Notes: generated from the letters alone by a model not told the origin. A stretch of DNA of 64,000 nucleotides from Schaalia sp. JY-X169 (GCF_014069575.1 NZ_CP059675.1:1674001-1738000), one strand, 5' to 3'; shown: positions 1 through 8,152, counted from the first letter of the stretch. A program made the numbers and translations.

Positions 1-169
1 CAATCATGGGATCGCCGGTCAGCGCCAGCGACCATCCCTGCACGTAGTAGAGCAGCTTCTGCATCTTCATAATTTGAGCAGAGGGGTCTAGCTCCTGGAT
101 CAGTCGCGCAGCAGCGAAGAGCTTGGATTCGTTCTGAGCCCCATTTTGGGTGTTCTGAGTGACAGTCAT
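1..169 (-). CDS. Panacea (DUF4065, SocA-like) domain protein, N-terminal part only
   Basis: The reverse strand opens with ATG at 169 preceded by a near-perfect AAGGAGG site (174-180) and stays open to the window edge. The 56 visible residues include LIQELDPSAQIMKMQKLLYY followed by VQGWSLALTGDPMI, the characteristic start of the Panacea/DUF4065 domain, in which KLLYYxQGW and LTGxP are conserved. Panacea proteins (the SocA antitoxin is one) usually act as antitoxins or proteolytic adaptors, often inside prophages and islands. The next visible element is a tRNA 3' fragment at 559-598, which fits an island location. The partner toxin, if any, would lie outside the window. The family is recognised with good confidence; an antitoxin role is inferred. 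Confidence 0.75.
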   Translation of the reverse strand, partial: MTVTQNTQNGAQNESKLFAAARLIQELDPSAQIMKMQKLLYYVQGWSLALTGDPMI

Positions 170-410
170 TGCGCCTCCTTTTGCTCTCGTTGACAGCAGT
201 CTACGCATGGGTACCGGCTAGTACTAGGACATTTCGGCCTTCGTCGCTAGTCCGCAATGTTGCGCAGTGCTTTGCTCTGTTGCGCGTTGACTCCCACCAG
301 CGCGTTTGTGGAAATAATCGGCGACAGCCTTGCGTCCGTAGTGACACGACACTCACTGCTTGTCTTGTCCACCCTGTTTCTTCTAGTTTCGCCTACTTCT
401 TGGTCGCACC

Positions 411-535
411 TTCCACACGCTTTCCACACGCTTTCAATGGTAAAGCGTGGCGAACCGTGCCTATCGTCGGATATAGCGACCGTGCCGTTATCCCTGGTAA
501 ACGTTGTTTATGCCTAACTGTGCTTCCACACGCTT
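411..535. repeat. Three copies of TTCCACACGCTT beside the tRNA fragment
   Basis: TTCCACACGCTT occurs at 411-422, 422-433 and 524-535; the first two are 11 bp apart, one helical turn. The stretch 170-558 shows no convincing gene. A TTG-started open frame across it has no ribosome site and no recognisable domain. Repeats spaced by a helical turn next to an attachment site are typical of integrase arm sites or excisionase sites, and TTCCACA is also close to a DnaA-box core. Either role is inference. Confidence 0.4.
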
Positions 536-558
536 ATGGTTGAAATCGAGTCGATCTG

Positions 559-598
559 CAAGCAGATGGTGCGAGTTCGATTCTCGTCACCCGCTCCA
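559..598 (+). other. 3' fragment of a tRNA-Gly gene, probable attachment site of an integrated element
   Basis: From CAAGCAGATGG through GCGAGTTCGATTCTCGT (T arm and loop) to CACCCGCTCCA this matches the 3' half of a bacterial tRNA-Gly, with discriminator T and encoded CCA. The 5' half is absent: no GCGGGTG acceptor strand, D arm or intact anticodon arm precedes it. A break at the anticodon loop is the usual crossover point of tRNA-integrating elements, which leave a 3' tRNA fragment at their distal end. The intact tRNA-Gly and integrase would then lie to the left of the window. The fragment is directly visible; the attachment role is inferred. Confidence 0.7.
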
Positions 599-685
599 CT
601 TCATGTTCATACAGCCTGCTTCACGGCTCAAGGTAACAGTTCGGTCACAGCCCAAAAATCTGCACCCACATCTCTTGCATTTCTT

Positions 686-708
686 TAGTTAGTAAACTTT
701 ACTAACTA
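686..708. promoter_or_regulatory. Operator palindrome at the ROK regulator start
   Basis: TAGTTAGTAAA, one central C, then TTTACTAACTA: a perfect 11-bp inverted repeat ending 1 base before the ATG at 710. The TTAGTAAA/TTTACTAA type resembles operators of ROK-family (NagC/XylR-like) repressors. Its position over the regulator start suggests autoregulation and control of the following transport operon. Confidence 0.65.
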
Positions 709-709
709 T

Positions 710-1954
710 ATGCAGCGAAGCACATACGAGCCCTCAGCGGCCAGCGCCAAGGGAACATCCCCGCAGGTCGCAACTGGCGACAACGAGGGGGCATCCCCGC
801 AAGTCGCAACCGATGCCATGGCAACAGCGCAGTCCCCCCGGGTCCTTCCCGACTCCTGGCGCGTTTCCTTCTCCACTGGCAAGACCAAGTCCCTCCCAGC
901 CGAGGCCAGAACCCGCAACCTCGCGCTTGTTCTGCAAACCATTTACGCCGATGGTCCCCTCAGCCGGGCAGACCTAGCCCGCGCCACCCACCTCACCAAG
1001 GTGACGATCTCAGACCTGGTAGCGCGGCTGATGGGCGACGGCCTCGTCCAGGAGGTCGGCGCGGACCAATACCTCCGCCCAGGCAAGCCCGCGGTCCTCC
1101 TCGACCTCGTCAAAGACGCATTCGCTGTCGGCTGCCTCGACCTCTCAGACGGCAACACCTTCAAAGCCGCGCTCTTCGACCTCAACTTTACAGAGCTCAA
1201 GCGCATTTCCGTTTCCCGGGTTGGCAAGCGTGGCACCGACGCCCTTGAGGCCGCCCTCGATCTGGCCACAGAACTGGTGAAAGCCTCAACTCTGCCGGTG
1301 ATTGGACTCGGGGTTGGCAGCCCCGGCGTGGTTAGCGCCGACGGGATGGTGCGCACATCGATGAGCCTGGGTTGGACCGACATTCCACTGGCCTCCCTCA
1401 TTGAAGAACGCACGGGCATCCCCACCATCGTTGAGAATGACGCAAATGCCGCAACCATCGCGGAAAGCGCGGCGCGGCAAGATAACGAAGACCTGCTGTT
1501 CGTCTCGGTTTGGTCGGGCATTGGGGCCGGCCTCGTCCTCGACGGCGGGCTTCTGCGGGGCCAGAGTTTCGCCTCGGGCGAGATTGGGCGTCTCACAGTC
1601 GGCCCTGGTGACACCTCACTGGAGGAATGGATTTCCCTTCCCGCCCTCGACCACCGCCTCGGTGAGTCCGAGGACGCAGACGCGGTCTTCACAGCTGCGG
1701 GCGAACACCTCGCAGTCGCCCTCGCCCCAATAGTCGCCATGCTGAACCTGACCACGGTGGTCCTCAACGGGCCAGATGACATAGTCACCGGCCCCTTTAT
1801 AGAAGCCACCAACCAGAGCCTTCGAGCACGAACCATGAGCTTCTCGAACGAAGGTCTCCAGGTCGCCCCCTCCCAACTTGGCACCGACGTGGTGCTGCTG
1901 GGGTGTGCATGGCTGGCCCTCAACCGATTCCTCGAAAACCACAACAACCGCTAG
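710..1954 (+). CDS. ROK-family transcriptional regulator of the amino-sugar operon
   Basis: The 414-residue protein has a winged-helix region (about residues 65-125, LSRADLARATHLTKVTISDL) followed by a ROK sugar-kinase-like fold (about 130-405). Visible landmarks are GVGSPGVVSADG and the ENDANAATIAE motif. It lies 34 bp upstream of a sugar-binding lipoprotein gene in the same direction and overlies a perfect palindrome, so it probably represses this operon and responds to an amino sugar or its phosphate. The first 60 residues are unusual and contain a 12-residue duplication (SPQVAT..), matching 19-bp DNA repeats at 756-774 and 792-810. No ribosome site precedes ATG 710. ATG 818 is an in-frame alternative, also without a clear site. 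Confidence 0.85.
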   Translation: MQRSTYEPSAASAKGTSPQVATGDNEGASPQVATDAMATAQSPRVLPDSWRVSFSTGKTKSLPAEARTRNLALVLQTIYADGPLSRADLARATHLTKVTISDLVARLMGDGLVQEVGADQYLRPGKPAVLLDLVKDAFAVGCLDLSDGNTFKAALFDLNFTELKRISVSRVGKRGTDALEAALDLATELVKASTLPVIGLGVGSPGVVSADGMVRTSMSLGWTDIPLASLIEERTGIPTIVENDANAATIAESAARQDNEDLLFVSVWSGIGAGLVLDGGLLRGQSFASGEIGRLTVGPGDTSLEEWISLPALDHRLGESEDADAVFTAAGEHLAVALAPIVAMLNLTTVVLNGPDDIVTGPFIEATNQSLRARTMSFSNEGLQVAPSQLGTDVVLLGCAWLALNRFLENHNNR

Positions 1955-1988
1955 ATGCACAGAGATTGCAACACTGAAAGGAAGCACA

Positions 1989-3359
1989 ATGAAACGCAGG
2001 GCCCTAGGTCTAGTGGCTGCGGGTGTCGCCGCCATGACCGCGCTAGCAGCCTGTGGGGGGACCCCCGCAGAAACCCCGTCGAGCAGTACGGATTCTGGCA
2101 GCGAAAGCTCCGATAGCGCCGGGAAGGAAATCACCCTGTGGCTGATCGGCGGGGACACTCCCGATGAGCTGCGGGACTACCTCAAGAGTGAGTTCAACAC
2201 TGCCACTGGAGCAACGCTGACCATCGAGGAGCAGGGCTGGGGTGACATCATCACCAAGTTGACGGCAGCCATGCCCGACCCGGCCAACACTCCGGACGTC
2301 ACCGAAATCGGCAACACACAGTCGCCAACTTTTACCAATGTCGGTGCGTTCCTAGACATCACCGATATGTATGAGGAGCTCGGTGGCTCCGACCTTCTCC
2401 AGTCCTTCGTCGATGTCGGCAAGGTCGGCGACCAGAACTTCACACTCCCCTACTACTTCGGTTCGCGCTACATGTTCTACCGCAAGGACATCTGGGCAGC
2501 CGCAGGCCAGGAGGTGCCAACAACACTTGACGAGTTCAACAAGGCGGTAGTTGCCATCACAGAGGCGAACCCGAACAACATCACTGATTTCTCAGGATTC
2601 TTCCTGGGCGGCCAGGACTGGCGTGACGGGATCTCCTGGATCTTTGCTAATGACGGCAACATTGCAGTGGACGAGGGCGGAACGTGGAAGGCAACGCTGG
2701 ACAGCCCTGAAACACTGAAGGGCTTGGAGCAGCTCCAGGACCTCTACCGCAATGCGTCGCGAGCACCCAACGACATGAAGGATGCCAACCAGTACCAGTT
2801 CATCAATGACACTGATGAGGTCAAGGATGGCGACGGCAATACCACCGACACCATCACTGTCGCAGCAGCAACGATCATGGCTCCGGGATGGGCACACTGG
2901 TCCATCGGCGACCTCGTCGAAAATGACGAGGGCGAAATGGTTCGCGAATGGAACGACGACGTCTTTGGCACCTTCGTTCTACCGGGCAACGATGGCAAAC
3001 CTGCCCCGGTTTTCGCGGGTGGTTCCAACATTGGCATTTCGGCTCAAACTCAGGAGCCAGAACTTGCTAAAGAACTCATGAAGATCATCTTCTCTGAGGA
3101 GTACCAGACCATGCTGGGCCAGAACGGCCTCGGCCCTGGCAACAGCAAGTTCGTTGATTCCCTCGGTGACGACCAGTTCGCCCAGGCCCTCATCGCCTCG
3201 GCTTCCAACTCGAAGCTCACCCCCGCAGCCCCGGGTTGGGCAGCAGTTGAGTCAGCCAACGTGATGGAGGAGTTCTTCTCAAAGATTCGCGATGCAGAGG
3301 ACCTGAACGCCCTCGCCCTCGAATACAACGAGAAGCTTGACGCCCTTCTCAACGAGTAG
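1989..3359 (+). CDS. Sugar ABC transporter substrate-binding lipoprotein (DasA/NgcE-like)
   Basis: The 456-residue protein starts at ATG 1989 behind AAAGGAAG (1977-1984); an upstream in-frame extension is only the tail of the previous gene. It has a lipoprotein signal (MKRR, hydrophobic stretch, lipobox LAAC with Cys22), a Ser-rich linker, then a family-1 extracellular solute-binding fold (ITLWLIGGDTPDELRDY, TPDVTEIGNTQSPTFTNVGA, LPYYFGSRYMFYRKDIW). The EIGNTQ region is typical of binding proteins for chitobiose-like and related oligosaccharides. The GH3 N-acetylglucosaminidase in the same operon supports an amino-sugar ligand, but the exact sugar is inferred. Confidence 0.85.
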   Translation: MKRRALGLVAAGVAAMTALAACGGTPAETPSSSTDSGSESSDSAGKEITLWLIGGDTPDELRDYLKSEFNTATGATLTIEEQGWGDIITKLTAAMPDPANTPDVTEIGNTQSPTFTNVGAFLDITDMYEELGGSDLLQSFVDVGKVGDQNFTLPYYFGSRYMFYRKDIWAAAGQEVPTTLDEFNKAVVAITEANPNNITDFSGFFLGGQDWRDGISWIFANDGNIAVDEGGTWKATLDSPETLKGLEQLQDLYRNASRAPNDMKDANQYQFINDTDEVKDGDGNTTDTITVAAATIMAPGWAHWSIGDLVENDEGEMVREWNDDVFGTFVLPGNDGKPAPVFAGGSNIGISAQTQEPELAKELMKIIFSEEYQTMLGQNGLGPGNSKFVDSLGDDQFAQALIASASNSKLTPAAPGWAAVESANVMEEFFSKIRDAEDLNALALEYNEKLDALLNE

Positions 3360-3365
3360 TGCGCC

Positions 3366-3399
3366 GGTGGGGTGACGAGCAGCCTCGCGTCGCCCCACC
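3366..3399 (+). promoter_or_regulatory. Intercistronic hairpin after the binding-protein gene
   Basis: GGTGGGGTGACG (3366-3377) pairs with CGTCGCCCCACC (3388-3399) around a 10-base loop with one G-T pair. There is no T tract. It sits between the binding-protein and first permease genes and probably stabilises the upstream message or partly terminates transcription, favouring excess binding protein. Confidence 0.65.
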
Positions 3400-3438
3400 A
3401 CTCCCGTCGACCAAAGTGAAACAGACGAAGAGAAGAAG

Positions 3439-4362
3439 ATGACCGCACAGTCAACCACAGGCCAGGAGCAACGGCGCACCCCCCTGCTCCAACGGCTCAA
3501 GCTCGGACCCTACCTGCTGATCACGCCGGCGATACTGGTCATCCTGTTGGCCCTGGGTTATCCACTGGTGTGGCAGTTTGTCACGTCCTTGCAGAAGTAT
3601 GGACGTGCCCAGGTCTTTGGACAGCCACCAGAGTTCGTTGGCCTCCAGAACTACGTTGATCTGTTTACCGACTCCTACATGTGGGTTGTAGTGGGACGGT
3701 CTGTTGCCTTCTGCCTCATCGTTGCAGCAGCCACCATGTTTGTCGGGGTCCTCATCGCCCTGTTGATGCGGTCGGCTCCCAAGTGGGTGCGCCTCTGTAT
3801 TCAGATTTCCCTGCTCCTCGCCTGGGCCATGCCGGTTGTGGCGGCTATGACTATTTGGTCATGGCTCTTCGACTGGAGGCGCGGCCTAGTGAACTGGGTT
3901 CTTGGAACCTCGGGACACAACTGGCTAGAAAATCCGCTCTCCTTCTTCATGGTTGCAGGCATCATCGTGATCTGGATGAGCGTCCCCTTCGTTGCCTTCT
4001 CCGTCTATGCCGGCCTCACCCAGGTGCCCAACGAGGTGTTGGAAGCCGCCGCGATGGATGGTGCCTCACCACTCCAGCAAATGTGGAGCATCATCATGCC
4101 GATGATCAAACCTGTCCTCGGCATCGTCTTCCTGCTACAGATCATCTGGGATCTGCGCGTGTTCACGCAGATTTACATGCTGCAGGGCCAAGGTTCCAAT
4201 CCCTCGGAAACCAATCTGCTCGGCACCTACATCTACCAACTCGGCGTAGGCCGCGGGGACTTCGGGACCGCAAGCGCCGTGTCGATCTTCGTCCTCGGCC
4301 TCACCGTGCTGCTCAGTTGGGGTTACGTCCGTTACCTGATGAAAGAGGAGTCCGACGCATGA
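3439..4362 (+). CDS. Sugar ABC transporter permease 1 (MalF/UgpA-like)
   Basis: The 307-residue protein has six predicted membrane helices, the first at about residues 22-48 (YLLITPAILVILLALGYPL). The BPD permease motif EVLEAAAMDGASPLQQMWSI (the EAA loop that contacts the ATPase) is clear. The start ATG follows a purine-rich GAAGAGAAGAAG stretch. It overlaps the next permease by ATGA at 4359-4362, so the two are translationally coupled. No ATPase gene exists in this operon. As with the multi-use MsiK-type ATPases of actinobacteria, the energising subunit is expected elsewhere. Confidence 0.9.
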   Translation: MTAQSTTGQEQRRTPLLQRLKLGPYLLITPAILVILLALGYPLVWQFVTSLQKYGRAQVFGQPPEFVGLQNYVDLFTDSYMWVVVGRSVAFCLIVAAATMFVGVLIALLMRSAPKWVRLCIQISLLLAWAMPVVAAMTIWSWLFDWRRGLVNWVLGTSGHNWLENPLSFFMVAGIIVIWMSVPFVAFSVYAGLTQVPNEVLEAAAMDGASPLQQMWSIIMPMIKPVLGIVFLLQIIWDLRVFTQIYMLQGQGSNPSETNLLGTYIYQLGVGRGDFGTASAVSIFVLGLTVLLSWGYVRYLMKEESDA

Positions 4363-5255
4363 CCACCACGACCGTCACCGCCAGCCCGCGCCGCAATCGT
4401 CGTGTCAAACCCGCCAAAGTACTGTGGGGGATTCTTGGCATACTGGTCGCTTTGGTGTGGGTTTTTCCGGTCTACTGGATGGTGAATTCCGCCTTCCTCC
4501 CCGCAGTTGTCTTGGAGCGCACCGTTCCAACCCTGACCCCGTTCGGCGGCTCGTGGAAGAATTTTGTCTCGGTCCTCTCGAGGGGATCCTTTCAGCAGGC
4601 GCTAGGCATTTCAGTCGCCGTCGCCCTCGTGACTGTCACCGTTTGCCTTATCTTTGCTTTTCTTGCGGCTCTTGCCATCAGTCGCTTTAGATTCCGAGGA
4701 CGTAAATCGTTCATCCTCGCGGTACTGCTGATTCAGATGCTCCCCGCCGAAGGCCTCTTTATCGCCCAGTACCGCCTGGTGAAGTCGCTGGGTGAGAACG
4801 TCAGCCCCGTGATCGGCCTGAACTCGATTCTCGGGCTGTCGCTCATCTACACGGCCGCGGTCATTCCATTTACCATCTGGATGCTGCGCGGCTTCGTGGC
4901 TGGTATTCCTGTTGACCTTGAGGAAGCGGCCATGGTTGACGGTCTGAGCCGAACGCAAGCATTCCTGCGCATTACCTTCCCTCTTCTCGCTCCCGGCCTC
5001 GTCGCATCGGGCGTCTACGCTTTCCTGCAGGCCTGGAATGAGTTCACCGTCGCCCTCATCATCATGCAGAAGGAGTCGATGGCGACCCTTCCCCTGTGGC
5101 TGCGTGGCTTCCTGACGTCCTCGGCATCGCGACAGACCGACTGGGGTGAGGTTATGGCGGCAAGCACGCTGGTCGCGGTGCCCGTGATCATCTTCTTCCT
5201 GTTGGTCCAAGGTCGCATGACTTCCGGCCTCGTCTCTGGCGCCGTGAAGGGATGA
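4359..5255 (+). CDS. Sugar ABC transporter permease 2 (MalG-like)
   Basis: The ATG at 4359 overlaps the stop of permease 1 and gives a 298-residue MalG-type inner-membrane protein. The Arg-rich N-terminus (SPRRNRRVKPAKVLW) precedes the first helix. The EAA loop DLEEAAMVDGLSRTQAFLRI is intact and the C-terminus (GLVSGAVKG) is typical of MalG-type partners. A longer open frame running back to 3681 is out-of-frame sequence inside permease 1 and is not real. The gene overlaps the following GH3 gene by ATGA (5252-5255), so uptake and hydrolysis are produced together. Confidence 0.9.
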   Translation: MTTTTVTASPRRNRRVKPAKVLWGILGILVALVWVFPVYWMVNSAFLPAVVLERTVPTLTPFGGSWKNFVSVLSRGSFQQALGISVAVALVTVTVCLIFAFLAALAISRFRFRGRKSFILAVLLIQMLPAEGLFIAQYRLVKSLGENVSPVIGLNSILGLSLIYTAAVIPFTIWMLRGFVAGIPVDLEEAAMVDGLSRTQAFLRITFPLLAPGLVASGVYAFLQAWNEFTVALIIMQKESMATLPLWLRGFLTSSASRQTDWGEVMAASTLVAVPVIIFFLLVQGRMTSGLVSGAVKG

Positions 5256-6739
5256 GTACGGCGGCGGCCGAGGATCGCGAACTACGCCGTCTGGCCCTGT
5301 CGGTCCTCATGCCCGGTCTACCAGGAACGGTGGTTCCCAACTGGCTGGGGCGCTACTTCGAACAGGGACTGGCGTCAATCTGCCTCTACGGGGAGAACGT
5401 GGTCTCGCCCGACCAGTTGGCGGAGTTCGTCACTGAGATCCGGAATATCCGACCGGATGTGGTCATAGCGATCGATGAAGAGGGTGGCGATGTCACCCGC
5501 ATCCACTACCGTGAAGGATCGCCATATCCGGGCAATGCCGTCCTCGGACGTCTTGATGACGAGGACGTAACGCGCAATACTGCGGCCCATGTCGGTTGGT
5601 CACTGCGCAAGCTTGGCATCAATCTGGCTTTAGCCCCTGATGTCGATGTCAACTCGAACTCGGACAATCCGGTCATCGGCACCCGTTCTTTCGGGGCGGA
5701 CCCCGATCTGGTTGCCCGTCACGCGGTGGCGTGGGTGCAGGGTCTGCAGAGTCAGGGCGTGGCAGCCTGCGCGAAACACTTCCCGGGACACGGGGACACC
5801 TCGGTGGACTCTCATCTCGGTCTCCCCCGTCTTGACGTTTCTATGAGAACGCTTCAGAGCCGGGAACTCATTCCCTTCCAAGCGGTTGCGAATGGCGGAG
5901 TTGCCGCGGTGATGACGTCTCACATCTGCGTGCCAACCCTTGATCCGAGTGTGGCTGCCACCTATTCGCGCAAGATCCTCCAGGAGCTGCTCCGGGAGCA
6001 AATCGGGTTCGAGGGCGTGGTAATCAGTGATGCCCTGGATATGCAGGGTGCCGGTGACGAGGGCGGAATACCCGCTGGATCGGTCCGCGCACTGGTCGCC
6101 GGCTGCGACCTCCTCTGCCTCGGCCCGCACTGCTCCCCAGACCTGTTGGAGCAGTGTGTTGAGTCAATCATCGGCTCAGTTGAGGACGGTCGGCTCCAGC
6201 GGGACAGGCTGGGGAGTGCCTCGCTGCGGGTTGGCAAACTCGGCCATTCGTTCGCTATCGACGGCAAAGAGAATCCTGGCCCGCAACCACCTCTTCCGCC
6301 ACCGGGAGTTGTGTCAACGGCATTCGCGGGACTCGAAGAAGCTCGCGAATGGTTAAAGGTGCACCCCGACTTCGTGGTTGCGCGAGTTGAAACCCAAGTG
6401 TCAATGGCTGTCGGCCACGTTCCCTGGGGCCCATTCTCTCCGACTTCAGAGGCTGCCAACGACGCTGTTCGGGCGCGTTTTGCTGAGCCGATTCTCCTCA
6501 GTCCCGCGGCTCTCCCTGATGATGCCCCGACCAAGTTGCCGCTAGTAGTCGTTGGCCGTCTGCTACACCGTGATCCTGAAGTTGGTGAAGCACTTCGGCG
6601 CTGGTCCGATAGTGGCACGCAGATTCTGCTGGTGGAAATGGGGTGGCCTGGTGATCGCAATCCACCGTTCCCCCAGCTGTCGACCTATGGTGCTTCCAAG
6701 ACGGTTGGTGAAGCGCTGCTTGACGCCCTCTCAAGTTAG
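5252..6739 (+). CDS. GH3 glycoside hydrolase, NagZ-type beta-N-acetylglucosaminidase
   Basis: The 495-residue protein has an N-terminal GH3 barrel of about 340 residues and a C-terminal domain that looks like a degenerate second GH3 domain. Diagnostic motifs are AIDEEGGDVTRI, KHFPGHGDTSVDSHLGLP (the Asp-His dyad of NagZ-type enzymes, about residues 175-192) and VVISDALDM with the nucleophile Asp near 260. There is no signal peptide, so it is probably cytoplasmic and cleaves imported GlcNAc-containing disaccharides or muropeptides. It is coupled to the permease by ATGA. Its TAG stop (6737-6739) abuts the stop of the convergent gene with no spacer. The subfamily is confident; the physiological substrate is inferred. 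Confidence 0.85.
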   Translation: MSTAAAEDRELRRLALSVLMPGLPGTVVPNWLGRYFEQGLASICLYGENVVSPDQLAEFVTEIRNIRPDVVIAIDEEGGDVTRIHYREGSPYPGNAVLGRLDDEDVTRNTAAHVGWSLRKLGINLALAPDVDVNSNSDNPVIGTRSFGADPDLVARHAVAWVQGLQSQGVAACAKHFPGHGDTSVDSHLGLPRLDVSMRTLQSRELIPFQAVANGGVAAVMTSHICVPTLDPSVAATYSRKILQELLREQIGFEGVVISDALDMQGAGDEGGIPAGSVRALVAGCDLLCLGPHCSPDLLEQCVESIIGSVEDGRLQRDRLGSASLRVGKLGHSFAIDGKENPGPQPPLPPPGVVSTAFAGLEEAREWLKVHPDFVVARVETQVSMAVGHVPWGPFSPTSEAANDAVRARFAEPILLSPAALPDDAPTKLPLVVVGRLLHRDPEVGEALRRWSDSGTQILLVEMGWPGDRNPPFPQLSTYGASKTVGEALLDALSS

Positions 6740-8050
6740 TCACGAACTGCGCTGAATCACGGTGGTGGTGTGTCCCTCATTCGAGGGCGGAGCAGCAACT
6801 TCGGTGGCAGGGCCTCCTTCAAGAATCTGCTGCATCAGCGAGTACCGGTACGCCATCTCATCCGCGGGCAAGACCGCCCCTTCCGCTAGCCCGCCGATCA
6901 GCGGCCGCACCACGTGGCCTGCATCGACCGTGACTGCCAACCACTCCGCAGAGACGACCCGCGCAGGCTCGCCTTCGTCCTTGACTCCATGAAAGATACC
7001 GAACATGCCGGTCGACGACTCGGTTGAGCCCGTGGCGTCCCGAGTTTGGTTGGAGATGAAGTTACCCATTCCGTATGCCACCCACATCCCGTTTCCGTTG
7101 GGACCACCCTCGAGCAGCGCCATGGGACGAGGCACGTGAGCATGGTGAGCGACATAGATGTCGACGAGGCCGGATGCTGCCAACGCCGCCGCTGTCTCCT
7201 CTTGAAATGGCTCGGCAGCGGTGTTGTACTCCGCCTCGCAACAATGCAGTGTGGCAACGACGATATCGGCCCCATCTGCGCGGGCCTGTCGCGCGCGCTC
7301 CTCGATAACTGGGATGTCGATCATTTGGATCGCCCATGGAGCCTCTTCGGGGATCGGAAGACCGTTCGTATTGTGAGCAGCCGCAATGTGGGCGACGGTG
7401 ACCTTCTGCCCGTTACCTTCGATGGTGTACAACTGTGGCTGCTGTGCTTCCTCTGCTGTTCGTGCTGTCCCGACGTGTCCGAGTCCAGCCGCCTCCAGGA
7501 AGTCAATTGTGTTCACAACCCCTGCGAAGCCTTGGTCCAGAGAATGGTTGGACGAGGTCGAGCAGCCGTCCCACCCGGTCGCCGCCATGGAGTCCGCTAG
7601 ATCACGTGGCGTCCCAAAGATTGGGTAGCCCGAGGGTGCCTGGTCGCGTGGAACCATGGCCGTCTCCATGTTGCACAGCGCAATATCTGAACCTGCAATG
7701 AAGGGCGCAACAGGCTCCATCAGTCGGCTGAAGTCCCAACTTTCCCCATTCCATGCCGAATCCGCCACCGGCATGTGGATCAACATGTCACCACCCGCAG
7801 AGATCGTGAAGTCCAATGGCTCGAGCGGCGCCGGCTCCTGGGCCTCGCTCTGAGGGGCCGGTTGCGCTTCTTGCTGTGATTGTTCGGGCTCGCTGCCTTC
7901 AACCACCAGGATCGGCTGTTCCCAGGGCTTCAGGACCGCAAGCACAACCGCGAGGACAATAATCAGAACGACGCTCGCAACCATCGCGAACCTCGCGGTC
8001 ATGGTTCTTCCAGGGGACGGACGTTGGTTTCGAGCGTGTCTTGGTTCCAT
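6740..8050 (-). CDS. CapA-family (poly-gamma-glutamate/capsule synthesis-like) metallophosphatase-fold protein
   Basis: The 436-residue protein has an N-terminal membrane anchor (FAMVASVVLIIVLAVVLAVL, about residues 22-41), a Gln/Pro/Glu-rich linker, then the CapA fold: TISAGGDMLIH, CNMETAMV, GCSTSSNHSLDQG, VAHHAHVPRP. These match the metal- and His-containing motifs of CapA/PgsA-like metallophosphatases. It is therefore an extracytoplasmic membrane-bound protein. A GGAGGG site lies just upstream of ATG 8050. No other capsule or polyglutamate genes are nearby, so a role in polyglutamate synthesis is not supported by context and the true substrate is unknown. Confidence 0.8.
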   Translation of the reverse strand: MEPRHARNQRPSPGRTMTARFAMVASVVLIIVLAVVLAVLKPWEQPILVVEGSEPEQSQQEAQPAPQSEAQEPAPLEPLDFTISAGGDMLIHMPVADSAWNGESWDFSRLMEPVAPFIAGSDIALCNMETAMVPRDQAPSGYPIFGTPRDLADSMAATGWDGCSTSSNHSLDQGFAGVVNTIDFLEAAGLGHVGTARTAEEAQQPQLYTIEGNGQKVTVAHIAAAHNTNGLPIPEEAPWAIQMIDIPVIEERARQARADGADIVVATLHCCEAEYNTAAEPFQEETAAALAASGLVDIYVAHHAHVPRPMALLEGGPNGNGMWVAYGMGNFISNQTRDATGSTESSTGMFGIFHGVKDEGEPARVVSAEWLAVTVDAGHVVRPLIGGLAEGAVLPADEMAYRYSLMQQILEGGPATEVAAPPSNEGHTTTVIQRSS

Positions 8051-8152
8051 TTTCCCTCCGTTTGCCAGCGATCATCCTATCTAACACCGTCTTGAAATAC
8101 TTAGAAATCTCGGGAGGGCTCTGGGCATACCTAGCGTACCTATACTGAATCG

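Noticed and set aside
169-543. TTG-started open frame of 124 codons after the Panacea gene
   Set aside because: No ribosome site, composition unlike protein-coding DNA in this window, and it overlaps the repeats and runs up to the tRNA fragment.
559-598. Complete tRNA-Gly gene
   Set aside because: Only the 3' part is present; no acceptor 5' strand, D arm or proper anticodon arm can be found upstream.
756-810. CRISPR-like or regulatory direct repeat in the ROK gene
   Set aside because: The two 19-bp repeats are 36 bp apart in frame and encode a 12-residue protein repeat; a coding duplication explains them.
943-1947. 334-codon open frame antisense to the ROK regulator
   Set aside because: Mirror frame of a well-supported gene; rich in Arg, Ser and Pro, as typical antisense shadows in GC-rich DNA.
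3681-4358. N-terminal extension of the second amino-sugar permease
   Set aside because: It is an out-of-frame read through permease 1; ATG 4359 with ATGA overlap gives a full MalG-type protein.
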